Shown: positions 1-9,036 of the stretch, piece after piece | How positions within the stretch are numbered: the first letter of the stretch is position 1 | Layout of the letters: each line of letters opens with the position of its first letter | Assembly: GCF_010993745.1 (NCBI RefSeq) | Contig: NZ_WOTN01000003.1 | Location: forward strand, 1,674,001 to 1,738,000 | Direction of reading: 5' to 3' | Length of the DNA: 64,000 nt | Source of the DNA: Fodinicola acaciae | GTDB taxonomy: Bacteria; Actinomycetota; Actinomycetes; Mycobacteriales; HKI-0501 | Notes under the pieces: model-generated | Databases searched by the model: none | The model's input: the letters and a program-made list of their open reading frames with translations, nothing else | What the model was told of the DNA's origin: nothing | Made by a program: the position numbers and the translations under genes

Positions 1-4
1 CTTC

Positions 5-946
5 GTGGACGCGCCCAACATCTTCCACCAGCTGGATGTCGAGAAGCTGTCCGCGGCGACGCGGGCCGCGGTCAGCGTGCCGTTCATCCGGAAGATGAGC
101 CGCGTGCTGCATTACCGATTCACCCGGCCGCCGTTGTCACAGCTGGAAAAGGTCGCGCTGACCGGCGAGAAGTCGACGTTGCTGCTGACCTTGTACGCCC
201 GTGCGCTCGACGCGGTCAGCGACCATCCGCTGCTCGGCGACCGGACCGCCCTGGACGTCCTGCAAAAACTCGACGTGGACCAGGACCGGATCCGGCTCGG
301 CACCGGTGACGACATCGGCACGATCATCCGCGCGCGCGAGCTCGACCGGCGTACGATCGAGTTCCTGCGCGACCATCCGGACGGCACGGTGCTGCACCTG
401 GCCTGCGGCCTGGACAGCCGCGCGCTGCGGATCGACCGGCCGGCGTCGTCGCGCTGGTTCGACGTCGACTATCCGGAGGTCGCCGACCTGCGACGCAAAC
501 TTTACCCGGAACCGTCCGGAAACTACCGGCTGATCGGCTCGTCGGTCGCCGACCACGACTTTCTCCGGGAGGTGCCGGACGACCAGCCGGTGCTCGTACT
601 CGCCGAAGGCCTGACGCAATATCTCACCGAAGAGGTCGTCGTCGGCCTGTTCGCCGCTGCCACCCGCCGCTTCCGCAGCGGGGTGTTGTTGTTTGACGCG
701 TGTGCGAAATGGGTCGTCAAGGTGTCCAGATACAGTCCGCCGCTGAAGCAGGCCGGCACGTCTTTCGGCTGGGGCATCGACGATCCGCACGAGCTGGAGG
801 AACTGGTGCCAGGCATACGGTTTGCCGACGAGTGGTTTCTCGGCGACGACCCCGACCTGGCACATCGATCGGTGCTCGCCCTGTTCCTCTTCAAGCGGAT
901 CCGCGCGCTGAGCCGCTCTCTGCGGTTGCTCGAATATCGTTTCTGA
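5..946 (+). CDS. SAM-dependent methyltransferase, leucine carboxyl methyltransferase (LCM) type
   Basis: This protein belongs to the LCM/O-methyltransferase group often found with polyketide and other secondary-metabolite genes. The family start pattern (TGEKSTLLLTLYARALDA) falls at residues 53-70, and the SAM-binding loop LHLACGLDSRALR lies near residue 130. A conserved LVLAEGLTQYL segment follows. The frame is already open at the window edge. The GTG at base 5 may therefore be internal, because the first ~50 residues precede the usual LCM start. The methyl acceptor cannot be inferred. It converges on the type VII pair with only four bases between the stop codons. Confidence 0.75.
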   Translation: MDAPNIFHQLDVEKLSAATRAAVSVPFIRKMSRVLHYRFTRPPLSQLEKVALTGEKSTLLLTLYARALDAVSDHPLLGDRTALDVLQKLDVDQDRIRLGTGDDIGTIIRARELDRRTIEFLRDHPDGTVLHLACGLDSRALRIDRPASSRWFDVDYPEVADLRRKLYPEPSGNYRLIGSSVADHDFLREVPDDQPVLVLAEGLTQYLTEEVVVGLFAAATRRFRSGVLLFDACAKWVVKVSRYSPPLKQAGTSFGWGIDDPHELEELVPGIRFADEWFLGDDPDLAHRSVLALFLFKRIRALSRSLRLLEYRF

Positions 947-950
947 AGCG

Positions 951-3287
951 TTATTTGTTCGGCGGCGCCGGAGGGTCGTAGTCGAGTCGAGGTGCGTCCG
1001 GACGGCCGTTGTTGGGGAGTTTGGCGTACGCGTCGAGGAGTCTGGCGCGGTCCGCGGACGACAGGTGGTCCTTCACGTGGTAGGTCCCGTCCGGACCGCG
1101 CTCGATCAGGTCCGGCGGCAGCAGCGCCGGATCCACCGAGTTCGCGGTCGGATGCGCGGGGTCGACCTTGAGCCCGGAGTTGACGTATTCCTCGACCCGC
1201 GTGTAGACGGCGCCGCCTTGGTCGCGCGGGATAGGCGGATCCTTCTCGGCCTCGTAATGGTCGGCCGGGTTCTCGCCTTTGACCGCGTCCTGAAGTTGGT
1301 CGGAGGTGATGTCGGTGCCACTGGCCAGGATCGGACCGACACCGGGGATGAACTGTACGACGCTGTTGGCGGCCTTGATGCCGACGGAAATGGCCTTGGA
1401 CTGTGAATCGCGTTCCTGGTAGGCCTGTTCGTCGGTGAGCAGCTTGGCGTCATGAGCTTCCTGAATGGCACCGAGATAGCCGTTGTTGAGGATGTTGCGT
1501 CGATAGTTGTACTGGCCCTCACTGATGTCACCACGGGCCGCCGCGTCGCTCAGTCCCTTCTCGTACTGGCCGACCGTGTAGCCGTAATGGTCGAGGGCGT
1601 TCTTGTCCGTCGCCACGAATCCAAGGAAGCGGAGCCGGTCGTTCGCGGCGATCGACAGGCCGTGGTCGGCCGTCGTCACCTCGCCGTCCGGAGCCGGGTC
1701 GGAGAATGCCGCCAGATGCGTCTCGGCGACGTGGCCGAACGCAGCGGCGAAAGCCGGGTTTGTCTTCGTGCCGTTGAAAATCGTACGAACGGCACTGTTG
1801 GGGTCGTTGATGTCGCCGGCGGTGGAGATTTCGATCAGGCGAGCCGCGGCGGCATCGGCGAGCGGATCCGCGCGGTGTTCCTGGTTGGCCTTTTCGCTGT
1901 CCGTCCCGATCCAGTCGACCAGACCGGCGGCGGCCCTGCCGTCGTCCTTCCAGTCCAGCGTAGTGAGAGACCGAAGTGTCTGGTCGGCGTTTGGAGCGGC
2001 GATAATGTCGTAGTCGGCCTGGTGGTTGCGCGTGGCGGCACCGAGGATATTCTGCAGGTCGACCACGCCGTCGTCGCCGTCGAGGAATCCGTGAACGTCG
2101 TCGCCGTGCTCGTTGAGCGCCGTGACGATTTCGGTCGTGCGATTGATCAGGTGGTAGGAAAAGACCCGGCCACCCTCGACCGAGGGATCGGTCGCACCGA
2201 GAATGTCGGCCAGGCCTTTGAATTCCGGCCAGCGGTTGATCTGGTAGTACGTGCCGCTGCTGTAGCTGCTGTCGGTGTCCGAGGACCAGTCGACCGCGGT
2301 GACCGCCGGACCGGTGACCAGCGAGCGGATCTCCGGCGGAAGCTGGTCGAATCCGCCATGGGTGACCGGGTCGCCGGCCGTCTCCGGGTCGGCGGTGAGT
2401 TTTTCGTTGCTGAGATTGAGCAGGCTGGCTCCGAGCACGGCCTGGTCGTGCTTGGGGAGGCCGGACAGCGCCGCCAGGTTTGGTCCGAGTCCCTCCCACA
2501 GCGTGTGCAGGAAATCCAGGTCGCCGCCGGCGATGTGTTTGTTGTTCTTCAGAGCCCACGCCGCGTTCGCGTTCACCGCGTTGACCAGCCGGATCGCCTG
2601 TGCGTAGCCGGGGTCGGAAGGCCCACGCCTGATGATCGCCGCGGCCTGCTCGGCGTCGCCGCGGCCCAGCGGTGGCGGCACCGCGGGGTCACCGAACTTG
2701 TTGTATCCGATGTAGGTGGCCCACGACAGCCCACCGAGTGCCGCCAGCTGTCGCAGGTCGGCGTCGGACGGATCACGACCGAGGATGCCGGCGAAACCGT
2801 TGGCGGCGGCGACCAGATCGTCATGGTTCTTGGCCGCGCGCCGGCTGATGTCGGCCGCGACGGAGGCCTGCGCCGAGGCCAGGTTGCGGTCGTACGCCGC
2901 GTTGGCCTTCCTGTCCTGCTCGGCCGCCCCGGTCAGATGGGGCGACGGCACGCCGAATCCGTGGCCGGCCTGTGCATACCACTCCGACCACAGTCCTTGC
3001 TGCAGGTCCTTGAACCGCTGGACCTCGGTCCCCCACGAATAGGTGACGTCGTGCGCCAGGCTCAGCCGCGCGAACACGCTCTGGAAGGCCGCGAGGTTGT
3101 CGGCGGCCAGCTTTTTCAGGCCAGGAGCGACGAAGTCGGAGAAGTTGGCGGCGGCGGAGGTGATTGCCGTGTCGACGTCGTTGCCGTGTCCGACGACGGC
3201 TCCGGCGGTCTGCGCGAAGGCGGACGCCGTACCCCAAAGCTCGAAAGGGTCCGCGGCCGTGTCCGGAATACTGGGTTGGACAACCAT
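951..3287 (-). CDS. Large WXG-like/DUF6571-type protein linked to type VII secretion
   Basis: This 778-residue protein is alanine- and aspartate-rich and has no transmembrane segment. Its first ~180 residues look like the helical N-terminal region of ESX-associated (LXG/WXG-like) proteins. The rest resembles the actinobacterial DUF6571 'TPR-region' proteins, including a long middle with aspartate-rich patches (HGFLDGDDGVVDLQNILG) and a short hydrophobic stretch VVQFIPGVGPILASG near residue 650. No toxin fold or catalytic motif is visible at the C terminus. It lies 36 bp downstream of a small EspC-like gene on the same strand, the usual arrangement of a paired secretion substrate. The family call is by resemblance only. 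Confidence 0.6.
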   Translation of the reverse strand: MVVQPSIPDTAADPFELWGTASAFAQTAGAVVGHGNDVDTAITSAAANFSDFVAPGLKKLAADNLAAFQSVFARLSLAHDVTYSWGTEVQRFKDLQQGLWSEWYAQAGHGFGVPSPHLTGAAEQDRKANAAYDRNLASAQASVAADISRRAAKNHDDLVAAANGFAGILGRDPSDADLRQLAALGGLSWATYIGYNKFGDPAVPPPLGRGDAEQAAAIIRRGPSDPGYAQAIRLVNAVNANAAWALKNNKHIAGGDLDFLHTLWEGLGPNLAALSGLPKHDQAVLGASLLNLSNEKLTADPETAGDPVTHGGFDQLPPEIRSLVTGPAVTAVDWSSDTDSSYSSGTYYQINRWPEFKGLADILGATDPSVEGGRVFSYHLINRTTEIVTALNEHGDDVHGFLDGDDGVVDLQNILGAATRNHQADYDIIAAPNADQTLRSLTTLDWKDDGRAAAGLVDWIGTDSEKANQEHRADPLADAAAARLIEISTAGDINDPNSAVRTIFNGTKTNPAFAAAFGHVAETHLAAFSDPAPDGEVTTADHGLSIAANDRLRFLGFVATDKNALDHYGYTVGQYEKGLSDAAARGDISEGQYNYRRNILNNGYLGAIQEAHDAKLLTDEQAYQERDSQSKAISVGIKAANSVVQFIPGVGPILASGTDITSDQLQDAVKGENPADHYEAEKDPPIPRDQGGAVYTRVEEYVNSGLKVDPAHPTANSVDPALLPPDLIERGPDGTYHVKDHLSSADRARLLDAYAKLPNNGRPDAPRLDYDPPAPPNK

Positions 3288-3323
3288 GATCTGTGAATTC
3301 CTCGTTGACGATGTGGATGGTGC

Positions 3324-3659
3324 TCAGGAGGCCCGGCGAGGGCCGTTGATCGGTGGCATGATCGAGTGGGCCTGGCTGAAGCCGGCCGATGCCTGCTGAT
3401 CGGTGGCGACAAGTGCGGCGGCACCGGTCTGGATGTTGAGGCCGGCATTGCCGGCCAGCGTCAACACCTTGTTCAGCCGGTCGAGGTTCTCGTCGTGGAA
3501 CTTTCCGTAGGCCGCCGGAAGCCGGCCCTCCACGGCGGCCGCTTCGGCGCGGCTCGCCGCCTGAGCGAAACCACCGCGTACGCTCTGCGCGGCGTCGGCC
3601 GCGCTGGTGGCGTGTTGTCCGGCCAGGTGCACCTCATTGGGATTGCCATATACGTCCAT
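3324..3659 (-). CDS. EspC-like small type VII secretion substrate
   Basis: This 111-residue helical protein has the composition and layout of T7SS_ESX_EspC/DUF2580 proteins. The N-terminal part (LAGQHATSAADAAQSVRGGF) leads into a helical hairpin. A second helix (HDENLDRLNKVLTLAGNAGL) is followed by a tail with repeated small residues. It lacks a Sec signal peptide. Such proteins are thought to partner a larger co-exported protein, here the downstream 778-residue gene. No EccC ATPase or other secretion machinery is in the window, so export would depend on a distant ESX system. Confidence 0.65.
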   Translation of the reverse strand: MDVYGNPNEVHLAGQHATSAADAAQSVRGGFAQAASRAEAAAVEGRLPAAYGKFHDENLDRLNKVLTLAGNAGLNIQTGAAALVATDQQASAGFSQAHSIMPPINGPRRAS

Positions 3660-3864
3660 GAGTTTTCCAAAGGCAGTCGTGAATCGGCGCCGTCGACATT
3701 ACCGACGCGCCACGATCCGCCTATCCCGAAAACGTGCCAGCGACACCGGACCTGGTTGCGCCATTGGAAAACTGCAAGGTTCACGGCACCGTTCACGGCA
3801 GGATCTCGGTGACCGCTCGACCGGAAGCGGACAGCTCGCAAGGTTTTTGCAAGGTTGGCGGTGA
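3660..3864. other. Intergenic region upstream of the type VII pair
   Basis: No gene is seen in these 205 bases. The stretch contains direct repeats of GTTCACGGCA around 3779-3799 and two TTGCAAGG-like words. It must carry the promoter for the EspC-like/DUF6571 pair and the 3' end of the HAD gene. No convincing terminator was found. Confidence 0.4.
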
Positions 3865-4470
3865 CTACGAGCCCGGCCTGAGATGGGAGATCAGGTCGCG
3901 GAGGTCGCCGATGCTGATGTCGGCCTGATAGCCGCGCAGCGCGGCGACCGTCGCGCCGGCTCGGCGGCCGGCTTCGATGCCCGGCAACGCGTCCTCGACC
4001 ACCAGGCATTTTCGCGGGTCGACGCCGAGCCGCCGCGCGGCCAGCAGGAATCCTTCCGGGTCTGGCTTTCCGGCGCGTACGTCATCAGCCGTGACCAACA
4101 GCTTCGGCGCGATGCCGGCGGCCTGCAGCCGTGCCGCCGCGAGTCCGTTGTCGGCACCGGTGACGATGGCCCATGGGATGTCCAGCGCTGCCAACAACTC
4201 GTGCGCGCCTGGCGCGGCCGTCGTGCTCGCCACCTCGTCCGCTTCCCAGCCGTTGAGCTCGCGTGCCTGCGCAGCGACCGTCTCCTCGTCCAGCTCCGGC
4301 AGCAGCTCGCGGATCGTGACGCTGGCCCACCTGCCGTGCGCCACGCGTAACACCTGCTCGGCCGGCAGCCGGTGCAGCGCGGCCCAACGCCGCCACGCGT
4401 TCTCGACCGCGGCGTCGGAGTCGACCAGGGTGCCGTCCATGTCGAAGAGTACGGCGGCGACATCGCTCAT
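3865..4470 (-). CDS. HAD-superfamily (subfamily IA) sugar-phosphate phosphatase-like hydrolase
   Basis: The 201-residue protein carries all four HAD motifs: DMDGT with nucleophile and acid/base Asp near the N terminus, the Thr of IVTGADNG, the Lys of AGKPDPEGF, and VVEDALPGIEAG. Family members such as GPH- or GS1-like phosphatases act on sugar phosphates or phosphoglycolate. The exact substrate is not predictable. I chose the ATG at 4470 because upstream in-frame codons run through the operator palindrome. It is divergent from a ROK regulator only 35 bp away, which suggests a carbohydrate-related role. Confidence 0.85.
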   Translation of the reverse strand: MSDVAAVLFDMDGTLVDSDAAVENAWRRWAALHRLPAEQVLRVAHGRWASVTIRELLPELDEETVAAQARELNGWEADEVASTTAAPGAHELLAALDIPWAIVTGADNGLAAARLQAAGIAPKLLVTADDVRAGKPDPEGFLLAARRLGVDPRKCLVVEDALPGIEAGRRAGATVAALRGYQADISIGDLRDLISHLRPGS

Positions 4471-4475
4471 GGGTC

Positions 4476-4502
4476 TATTATCCTCGTCAGGCGAGGATAA
4501 TA
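4476..4502. promoter_or_regulatory. Perfect inverted-repeat operator between HAD and ROK genes
   Basis: TATTATCCTCG (4476-4486) and its exact reverse complement (4492-4502) are separated by five bases. Each outer half begins TATTAT, a good -10 hexamer for the gene it faces. A regulator bound here would cover both divergent promoters. The ROK protein encoded next door is the obvious candidate. Confidence 0.75.
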
Positions 4503-4505
4503 AAG

Positions 4506-5549
4506 ATGACGGCTTACCAGGCACAGGCGTTGCGTTACCAGGGTGCGTTGGCGGTGTTGCGTCACGTACACGCGCATCCTGGCGTTTCGCGCGCGGAGAT
4601 GGCGCGTGCGCTGGAGCTGAGCAGCGGTTCCGCGACCGAGATCACAACGCGTCTCAAGGCGGACAGCCTGCTCGCCGAGGACGCGCCGGCGCCGACCGGT
4701 GGCCGCGGCCGGCCGTCGCCGCGGCTGGTGGCGCATCCGCACGGCCCGCTGGCCTGCCTGGTCGACATCGGATACGACCGGTGGCGGGTCGCGGTCGCCG
4801 AGCTTGGCGGTCGCACGACCGAGTGCGCCTCCGCGCCGCTCCAGCGTCGGGATCCGGCCGCCGCCATCTCCGCCGTGGCAGCCAAAACCACCGCCGCGCG
4901 GCGACGTTTTGGCGGGCGGATCCGGGCGGTGTCGGTCGCGGTCGCCGCCACCGTACGCGGTGACCGCATCGTCCAGGGGTCGTCTTTCGGCTGGCGGGAT
5001 GTGTCTCTGTCGCCACTGCGGTCGCGCGGATTGCCTTTGCTGGTAGGAAACGACGCCACACTGGCCGGCATGGCCGAGGCTCGGCGAGGTGCCGGTGCGG
5101 GCGTACGCAGGCTGCTGCACATCGCCGTCGAGGCCGGTGTCGGCGGCGCGCTGGTCGTCGATGGGATGCCGGTCAACGACGGCGAGTTTGGCCATCTCCC
5201 GTTCGGCGATCCGGCACGTCGGTGTCCCTGCGGGGCTTACGGTTGCTGGGAACGTGAGGTCACCGGCGCAGGAGCGGCACGTGCGCTCGGCCGCGGCCTC
5301 GGCGGCCTGGTCAACGCGCTCGATCCGGACGCCGTGACACTCTCCGGCCCGGACCTGGTGGGAAAAGAGCTGCGGTCGAGCTATCGGTCCGGCCTGATGC
5401 GCTTCTATCGCAAGGATCCGCCGCCACTCATCGCGTCTTCTCTCGGTGCGGACGGCCGGCTGGTCGGCGCGGCCGAGGTGGCCTTCGACAACATCCTGAC
5501 CGTGGAAGGGATCGCACATGCGACCGTTTCGGATCGCCTTTCCCGATGA
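4506..5549 (+). CDS. ROK-family transcriptional regulator
   Basis: An N-terminal winged helix (residues ~8-60, GVSRAEMARALELSSGSATEI) precedes a ROK domain. The domain has the family's zinc-binding signature CPCGAYGCWE near residue 240 and the preceding zinc His in GEFGHLPFGD. Family members (NagC/XylR type) sense sugars or sugar phosphates and repress catabolic genes. The gene starts 3 bp after a perfect 11-bp inverted repeat. It overlaps the downstream epoxide hydrolase by 32 bp, so the two are probably co-transcribed. The effector is unknown. Confidence 0.85.
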   Translation: MTAYQAQALRYQGALAVLRHVHAHPGVSRAEMARALELSSGSATEITTRLKADSLLAEDAPAPTGGRGRPSPRLVAHPHGPLACLVDIGYDRWRVAVAELGGRTTECASAPLQRRDPAAAISAVAAKTTAARRRFGGRIRAVSVAVAATVRGDRIVQGSSFGWRDVSLSPLRSRGLPLLVGNDATLAGMAEARRGAGAGVRRLLHIAVEAGVGGALVVDGMPVNDGEFGHLPFGDPARRCPCGAYGCWEREVTGAGAARALGRGLGGLVNALDPDAVTLSGPDLVGKELRSSYRSGLMRFYRKDPPPLIASSLGADGRLVGAAEVAFDNILTVEGIAHATVSDRLSR

Positions 5550-6609
5550 GGCGTTGACCGATCTGCGCGACCGCCTGGCGCGTACTCGGTGGCCGGCGCA
5601 ACTCGATGTCGGCTGGTCCCGTGGTGTGCCAGTCGACTATCTGCGTGGTGTGGTGGATTATTGGCTGCACAGCTATGACTGGCGGCGATGGGAAGCGCGA
5701 CTCATCGAGTTTCCTCAGTATCTGACCGAGATCGACGGCCAGACGATCCACTTCCTGCACGTACGATCAAAGGATCCATCCGCGCTGCCGTTGCTGGTGA
5801 CGCATGGCTGGCCAGGTTCTTTCGTCGAGCTGGTGAAAATCATCGAGCCGCTGGCCGAGTCGTTCCACGTCGTCGTGCCATCCGTGCCAGGTTTCGGCTT
5901 CTCCACGCCGCTTTCCGAGCCGGGCTGGAACCACCACCGGATCGCGCTGGCGTGGGCCGAGCTGATGCGGCGGCTCGGCTATTCCCGTTATGGCACGCAG
6001 GGCGGCGACACCGGCTCGGTCGTGTCACCGGAGGTCGGCCGCGTCGATCCCGACCACGTCGTCGGCGTCCATATCAACGGCGGCCTGGCCTTTCCGTCCG
6101 GCGACCTCACCGACCTGGAGCGCGAGCGGCTGGCTTTCGCGTACGAGATCAAGGAAACCGGCACCGGATATGCCGACCTCCAGAGCACGCGCCCGCACAC
6201 CCTGAGCTTCGCGCTCAACGACTCGCCGGTCGGTCAACTGGCCTGGATCATCGAGAAGTTCCGGGAGTGGACCGATCCGGCTCGCGAGCTGCCGGAAGAC
6301 GCGGTCGATCTTGACCTGCTGCTGACCAATGTCACGCTCTATTGGCTGACTGGCACGGGTGCGACCTCCGCGCATCTCTATTATGAGACGCGGATCGACA
6401 ATCCGGACCTGTCACCGTCGGGCGTACCGACCGCGGTCGCCATTTTTCCCACCGATCCGGCGATCCGCCGGCTGGTGGAGCGCGAACACAACGTCGTACG
6501 CTGGACCGAATTCGACCGCGGTGGTCATTTCGCTGCCCTGGAGGCCCCGGATCTCCTCGTCGAGGACATCCGCGCGTTCTTCGGTGCGCTCGAAACAAGC
6601 CAGTGCTGA
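5518..6609 (+). CDS. Epoxide hydrolase (EHN domain, alpha/beta hydrolase)
   Basis: The N-terminal ~110 residues match the epoxide hydrolase N-terminal domain (FRIAFPDEALTDLRDRLARTRWP). An alpha/beta hydrolase core follows, with the oxyanion-hole motif HGWPGS near residue 100. The nucleophile Asp sits in QGGDTGS near residue 163, a lid region contains YYETR, and the catalytic His is in GGHFAALEAP near the C terminus. It should hydrolyse an epoxide to a diol, but the substrate is not predictable. The start overlaps the end of the ROK gene, implying translational coupling. Confidence 0.85.
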   Translation: MRPFRIAFPDEALTDLRDRLARTRWPAQLDVGWSRGVPVDYLRGVVDYWLHSYDWRRWEARLIEFPQYLTEIDGQTIHFLHVRSKDPSALPLLVTHGWPGSFVELVKIIEPLAESFHVVVPSVPGFGFSTPLSEPGWNHHRIALAWAELMRRLGYSRYGTQGGDTGSVVSPEVGRVDPDHVVGVHINGGLAFPSGDLTDLERERLAFAYEIKETGTGYADLQSTRPHTLSFALNDSPVGQLAWIIEKFREWTDPARELPEDAVDLDLLLTNVTLYWLTGTGATSAHLYYETRIDNPDLSPSGVPTAVAIFPTDPAIRRLVEREHNVVRWTEFDRGGHFAALEAPDLLVEDIRAFFGALETSQC

Positions 6610-6711
6610 CGCTCGTCGGATGAGGTTGCGGACGATGATGGTGGCGTCGATGAGCATGCTTCGGCGTTCGGGTGCACCGGTGATGATCTCGGGCAGTTGT
6701 CCGGGTTTAGT

Positions 6712-7662
6712 TCAGTTGAGCAGGTGGTAAGTATTTCGTAGCGGCTTTTGTTCAATGTCCACATATCGTGGTGGAATGAACTCCGGGATGCCGTCGACCA
6801 TGCGGACTTGCCAGTCGCCGTGGTGGATCTGCCGGTGGTCCGCCTCACAGAGCAGCACGCAGTTGTCGATGGAGGTTTTTCCGCCGTCGGCCCAGTGAAT
6901 CACGTGGTGGGCTCTCGTCCAGCGGACAGGCCTCGTGCAGCCGATCATCGCGCAGCCGCGTACGGTCAACATCCAACGCTTCGCTTTTCGTGCCGAGCAC
7001 CAGCGGAGTGATGTCGCATCGCACGCCAACCGCCGGGCGGCTTCGGTGCTGAGGACGGTGTTTTCGTACGCGCGGACCTGGCCCAGCTTGTCCCTGAGCA
7101 TCTCCCACGACAACGTGATCGTCAGATGGGGACGCTCACGGCCCTGGATCGGCAGCTTTTCACTGTCGGCGATCAAGTTCAGCGCCTCAGCCAACGCATC
7201 ACCGTTGCGCTGCACGGCCGAACGCAGGTCTTTGGTTTTGCCTTTGTCGTCGGTGCGCGGCTTCGCCAGTGGCGACAGAATTTCCTGCATCAGGCTGCCG
7301 GGGCGTCCAACTGGGAGTCCGCCAACTCACCACGGGCGCATCGCCTCACCGGCATATTCCAGCTGCGGCGCCAACTTCTCACCAGTAGCCAACGCGCGGC
7401 CGCCGCAGAACGCCCGAGCGCGCCGCACACACCGACCCGCCTCAGTCGGCGAGAACTTCAGGAAATCCTCCAAGAACGCCGCCGTGTCGGCATGGCCGAA
7501 CTTTGTCGCGATTGTCTGATCATCAGCGGCTTTCACCACCGCGAGAAGCGCGGCTTTGGCCGCGCGCACCGCCTGCTCGGCGAACCGCAACGCGACCGCG
7601 AACTCCTCCTTGCCCGACAGCAACGACGGATCATTCGCCGGCTGGAAGGAAGGAGTGGTCAT
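6712..7662 (-). pseudogene. Broken DUF222/HNH endonuclease gene (internal deletion plus in-frame stop)
   Basis: The upstream part (7662 down to 7327) encodes the beginning of a DUF222 domain and stops at a TGA directly after ...MRPW. The same frame resumes without a shift and encodes the family's C-terminal half. That half ends in an HNH nuclease module (HHVIHWADGGKTSIDNCVLL, then CEADHRQIHH). Family members have roughly 100 more residues between these two halves, so the central DUF222 helices are missing. The in-frame stop plus deletion argues for a decayed copy. The 3' piece could still be translated from the ATG at 7290 as an isolated HNH protein. Confidence 0.7.
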
Positions 7663-7997
7663 GCCATCGATGATACCAGATCGGGTGACAGTTCCAGACC
7701 GCCGCGGTCGCGGTTTCCGTTGTGTAGCAACGTAAATCGCAGCGCACGCGGTGGACTTCAATAGCCGCCACTACTACTACGTGAGGTTGACGTTTTGGCG
7801 GTCGAATGGCCGCGACGGGGTTGGCGGTGGTTTGGTCAGGCTGGAGTGAGACCATTGATGACGGCTGCGAGATGACTTGCCGTCCCGTCCGATCGCGCAA
7901 GAAAAGCGAGTTGAGAGATCACGCGAAACAGGACTATCCGGGTAGGTACAGGCCGGCGGCCAAGGCGCGGAGCCGACCGGCCCGTCTGTCGCGATGG
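7663..7997. other. Intergenic region holding a solo repeat arm
   Basis: No gene is supported here. Bases 7783-7804 (GAGGTTGACGTTTTGGCGGTCG) match, with few differences, the arms of the large hairpin at 23106-23169. The remainder shows only ordinary high-GC sequence without a convincing promoter or terminator. Confidence 0.4.
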
Positions 7998-8981
7998 TCA
8001 GCTGTCGGAAGAGGCGGCCAAGGCGTCGCCGAGAGGCGTACGGCGATAAAGCACCGACCGGCCGGAGCGTGCGCGGTCCAGGAGGCCGGCGCGGCGCAGG
8101 ACGGTGAGGTGGTCGCCGACAGCACCGGTGGCCAGTCTGAGGCTGCGCGCCAACTGTGTCGTGCTGGCGGGCTGCTCCAACGCGACCAGGAGCCGCGCAC
8201 GCGACCGGCCGAGCAGATCCTCCAGCGCGCCGGCCTCTCGGCCGGCGGTTGGTTCCCACAGGGCGGAAATTCCGCGCGCCGGATAGATGACCGCGGCCGG
8301 CCACGGTTTCTCGTACGTCACGGCAACGGTCGGAAAGACGAACACCGACGGCACCAGCAGCAAACCGTTGCTGCCGACCGAAACGGTCGCGACCGGTGGC
8401 CGGAGGATTTCCACGCCACCTGACCGCCAGCGGATGCTGGTGTGCAGACCGTCGATCACCACGGCCCAGCCTTCGCGGCCGAGCTGACCGGCGCGAAAAA
8501 CCACGTCGCGTTCGCAGATGGCACGCAGTCGCGGCCAGTCCGCGGCGAGCAGCTCGCGCCAGGCGATCTCGATCGCGGTCGCCAGCCGCTCGACGACGTC
8601 TTTGCGATTGAGTACGGCCATGGCGCGTTCCTTCGCCGGCCGGCGCTCGAGGCACAGAGCGATCTCACGGCGAGCCTGTGCCAGTGGCGTCGCGCGTACG
8701 GCCGCGAGATCGTCCTCGACGGTCTGTGCGAGGGTCGCCGGCGGCGGCGCGATGAAATCCGCGCCATAACGCGGAGGCTGCAGGGCGATCAACGCGTGAA
8801 TGTCGGTTTCGTCATACAGGCGCCGAAAAACCGGGCGCAACCGAGCGTCCCATTCCGGTGGCAGCTGGTGGCGCCGGCCGGTGCCGCCGAGCACCCGCAG
8901 CAGATGCGTGAGCTCGAACAGCGGCGACAGCGCGAACCTGCTGCGTACCAGGTCGTCGGCGCCGATCTCGTAACGAATCAC
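7998..8981 (-). CDS. ArsR-type transcriptional regulator with DUF5937-like N-terminal domain
   Basis: About 230 residues of an uncharacterised effector-type domain (DUF5937-like, beginning MIRYEIGADDLVRSRFALSP) precede a C-terminal winged helix. The winged helix includes RLLVALEQPASTTQLARSL and GAVGDHLTVLRRAGLL. This architecture is common in actinomycetes beside MFS transporters. The gene is divergent from an MFS pump, and a 16-bp palindrome lies between them. The likely role is repression of the pump in the absence of an unknown ligand. No metal-binding cysteines of classical ArsR are visible. Confidence 0.8.
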   Translation of the reverse strand: MIRYEIGADDLVRSRFALSPLFELTHLLRVLGGTGRRHQLPPEWDARLRPVFRRLYDETDIHALIALQPPRYGADFIAPPPATLAQTVEDDLAAVRATPLAQARREIALCLERRPAKERAMAVLNRKDVVERLATAIEIAWRELLAADWPRLRAICERDVVFRAGQLGREGWAVVIDGLHTSIRWRSGGVEILRPPVATVSVGSNGLLLVPSVFVFPTVAVTYEKPWPAAVIYPARGISALWEPTAGREAGALEDLLGRSRARLLVALEQPASTTQLARSLRLATGAVGDHLTVLRRAGLLDRARSGRSVLYRRTPLGDALAASSDS

Positions 8982-8991
8982 CGCTCCACCT

Positions 8992-9007
8992 TACGTCCTG
9001 AGACGTA
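8992..9007. promoter_or_regulatory. Candidate operator for the DUF5937/ArsR regulator
   Basis: TACGTC and GACGTA form a perfect inverted repeat with a 4-bp spacer. It sits 11 bp upstream of the regulator start and 30 bp upstream of the MFS start. The position suits simultaneous control of both divergent genes. Confidence 0.5.
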
Positions 9008-9036
9008 TCATTCGCCGGGCCGCCGTCGTCGGACCG

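Noticed and set aside
1452..3296. A 614-codon plus-strand frame opposite the DUF6571-type gene
   Set aside because: Shadow of the real minus-strand gene, with Val/Gly/Arg-rich low-information composition.
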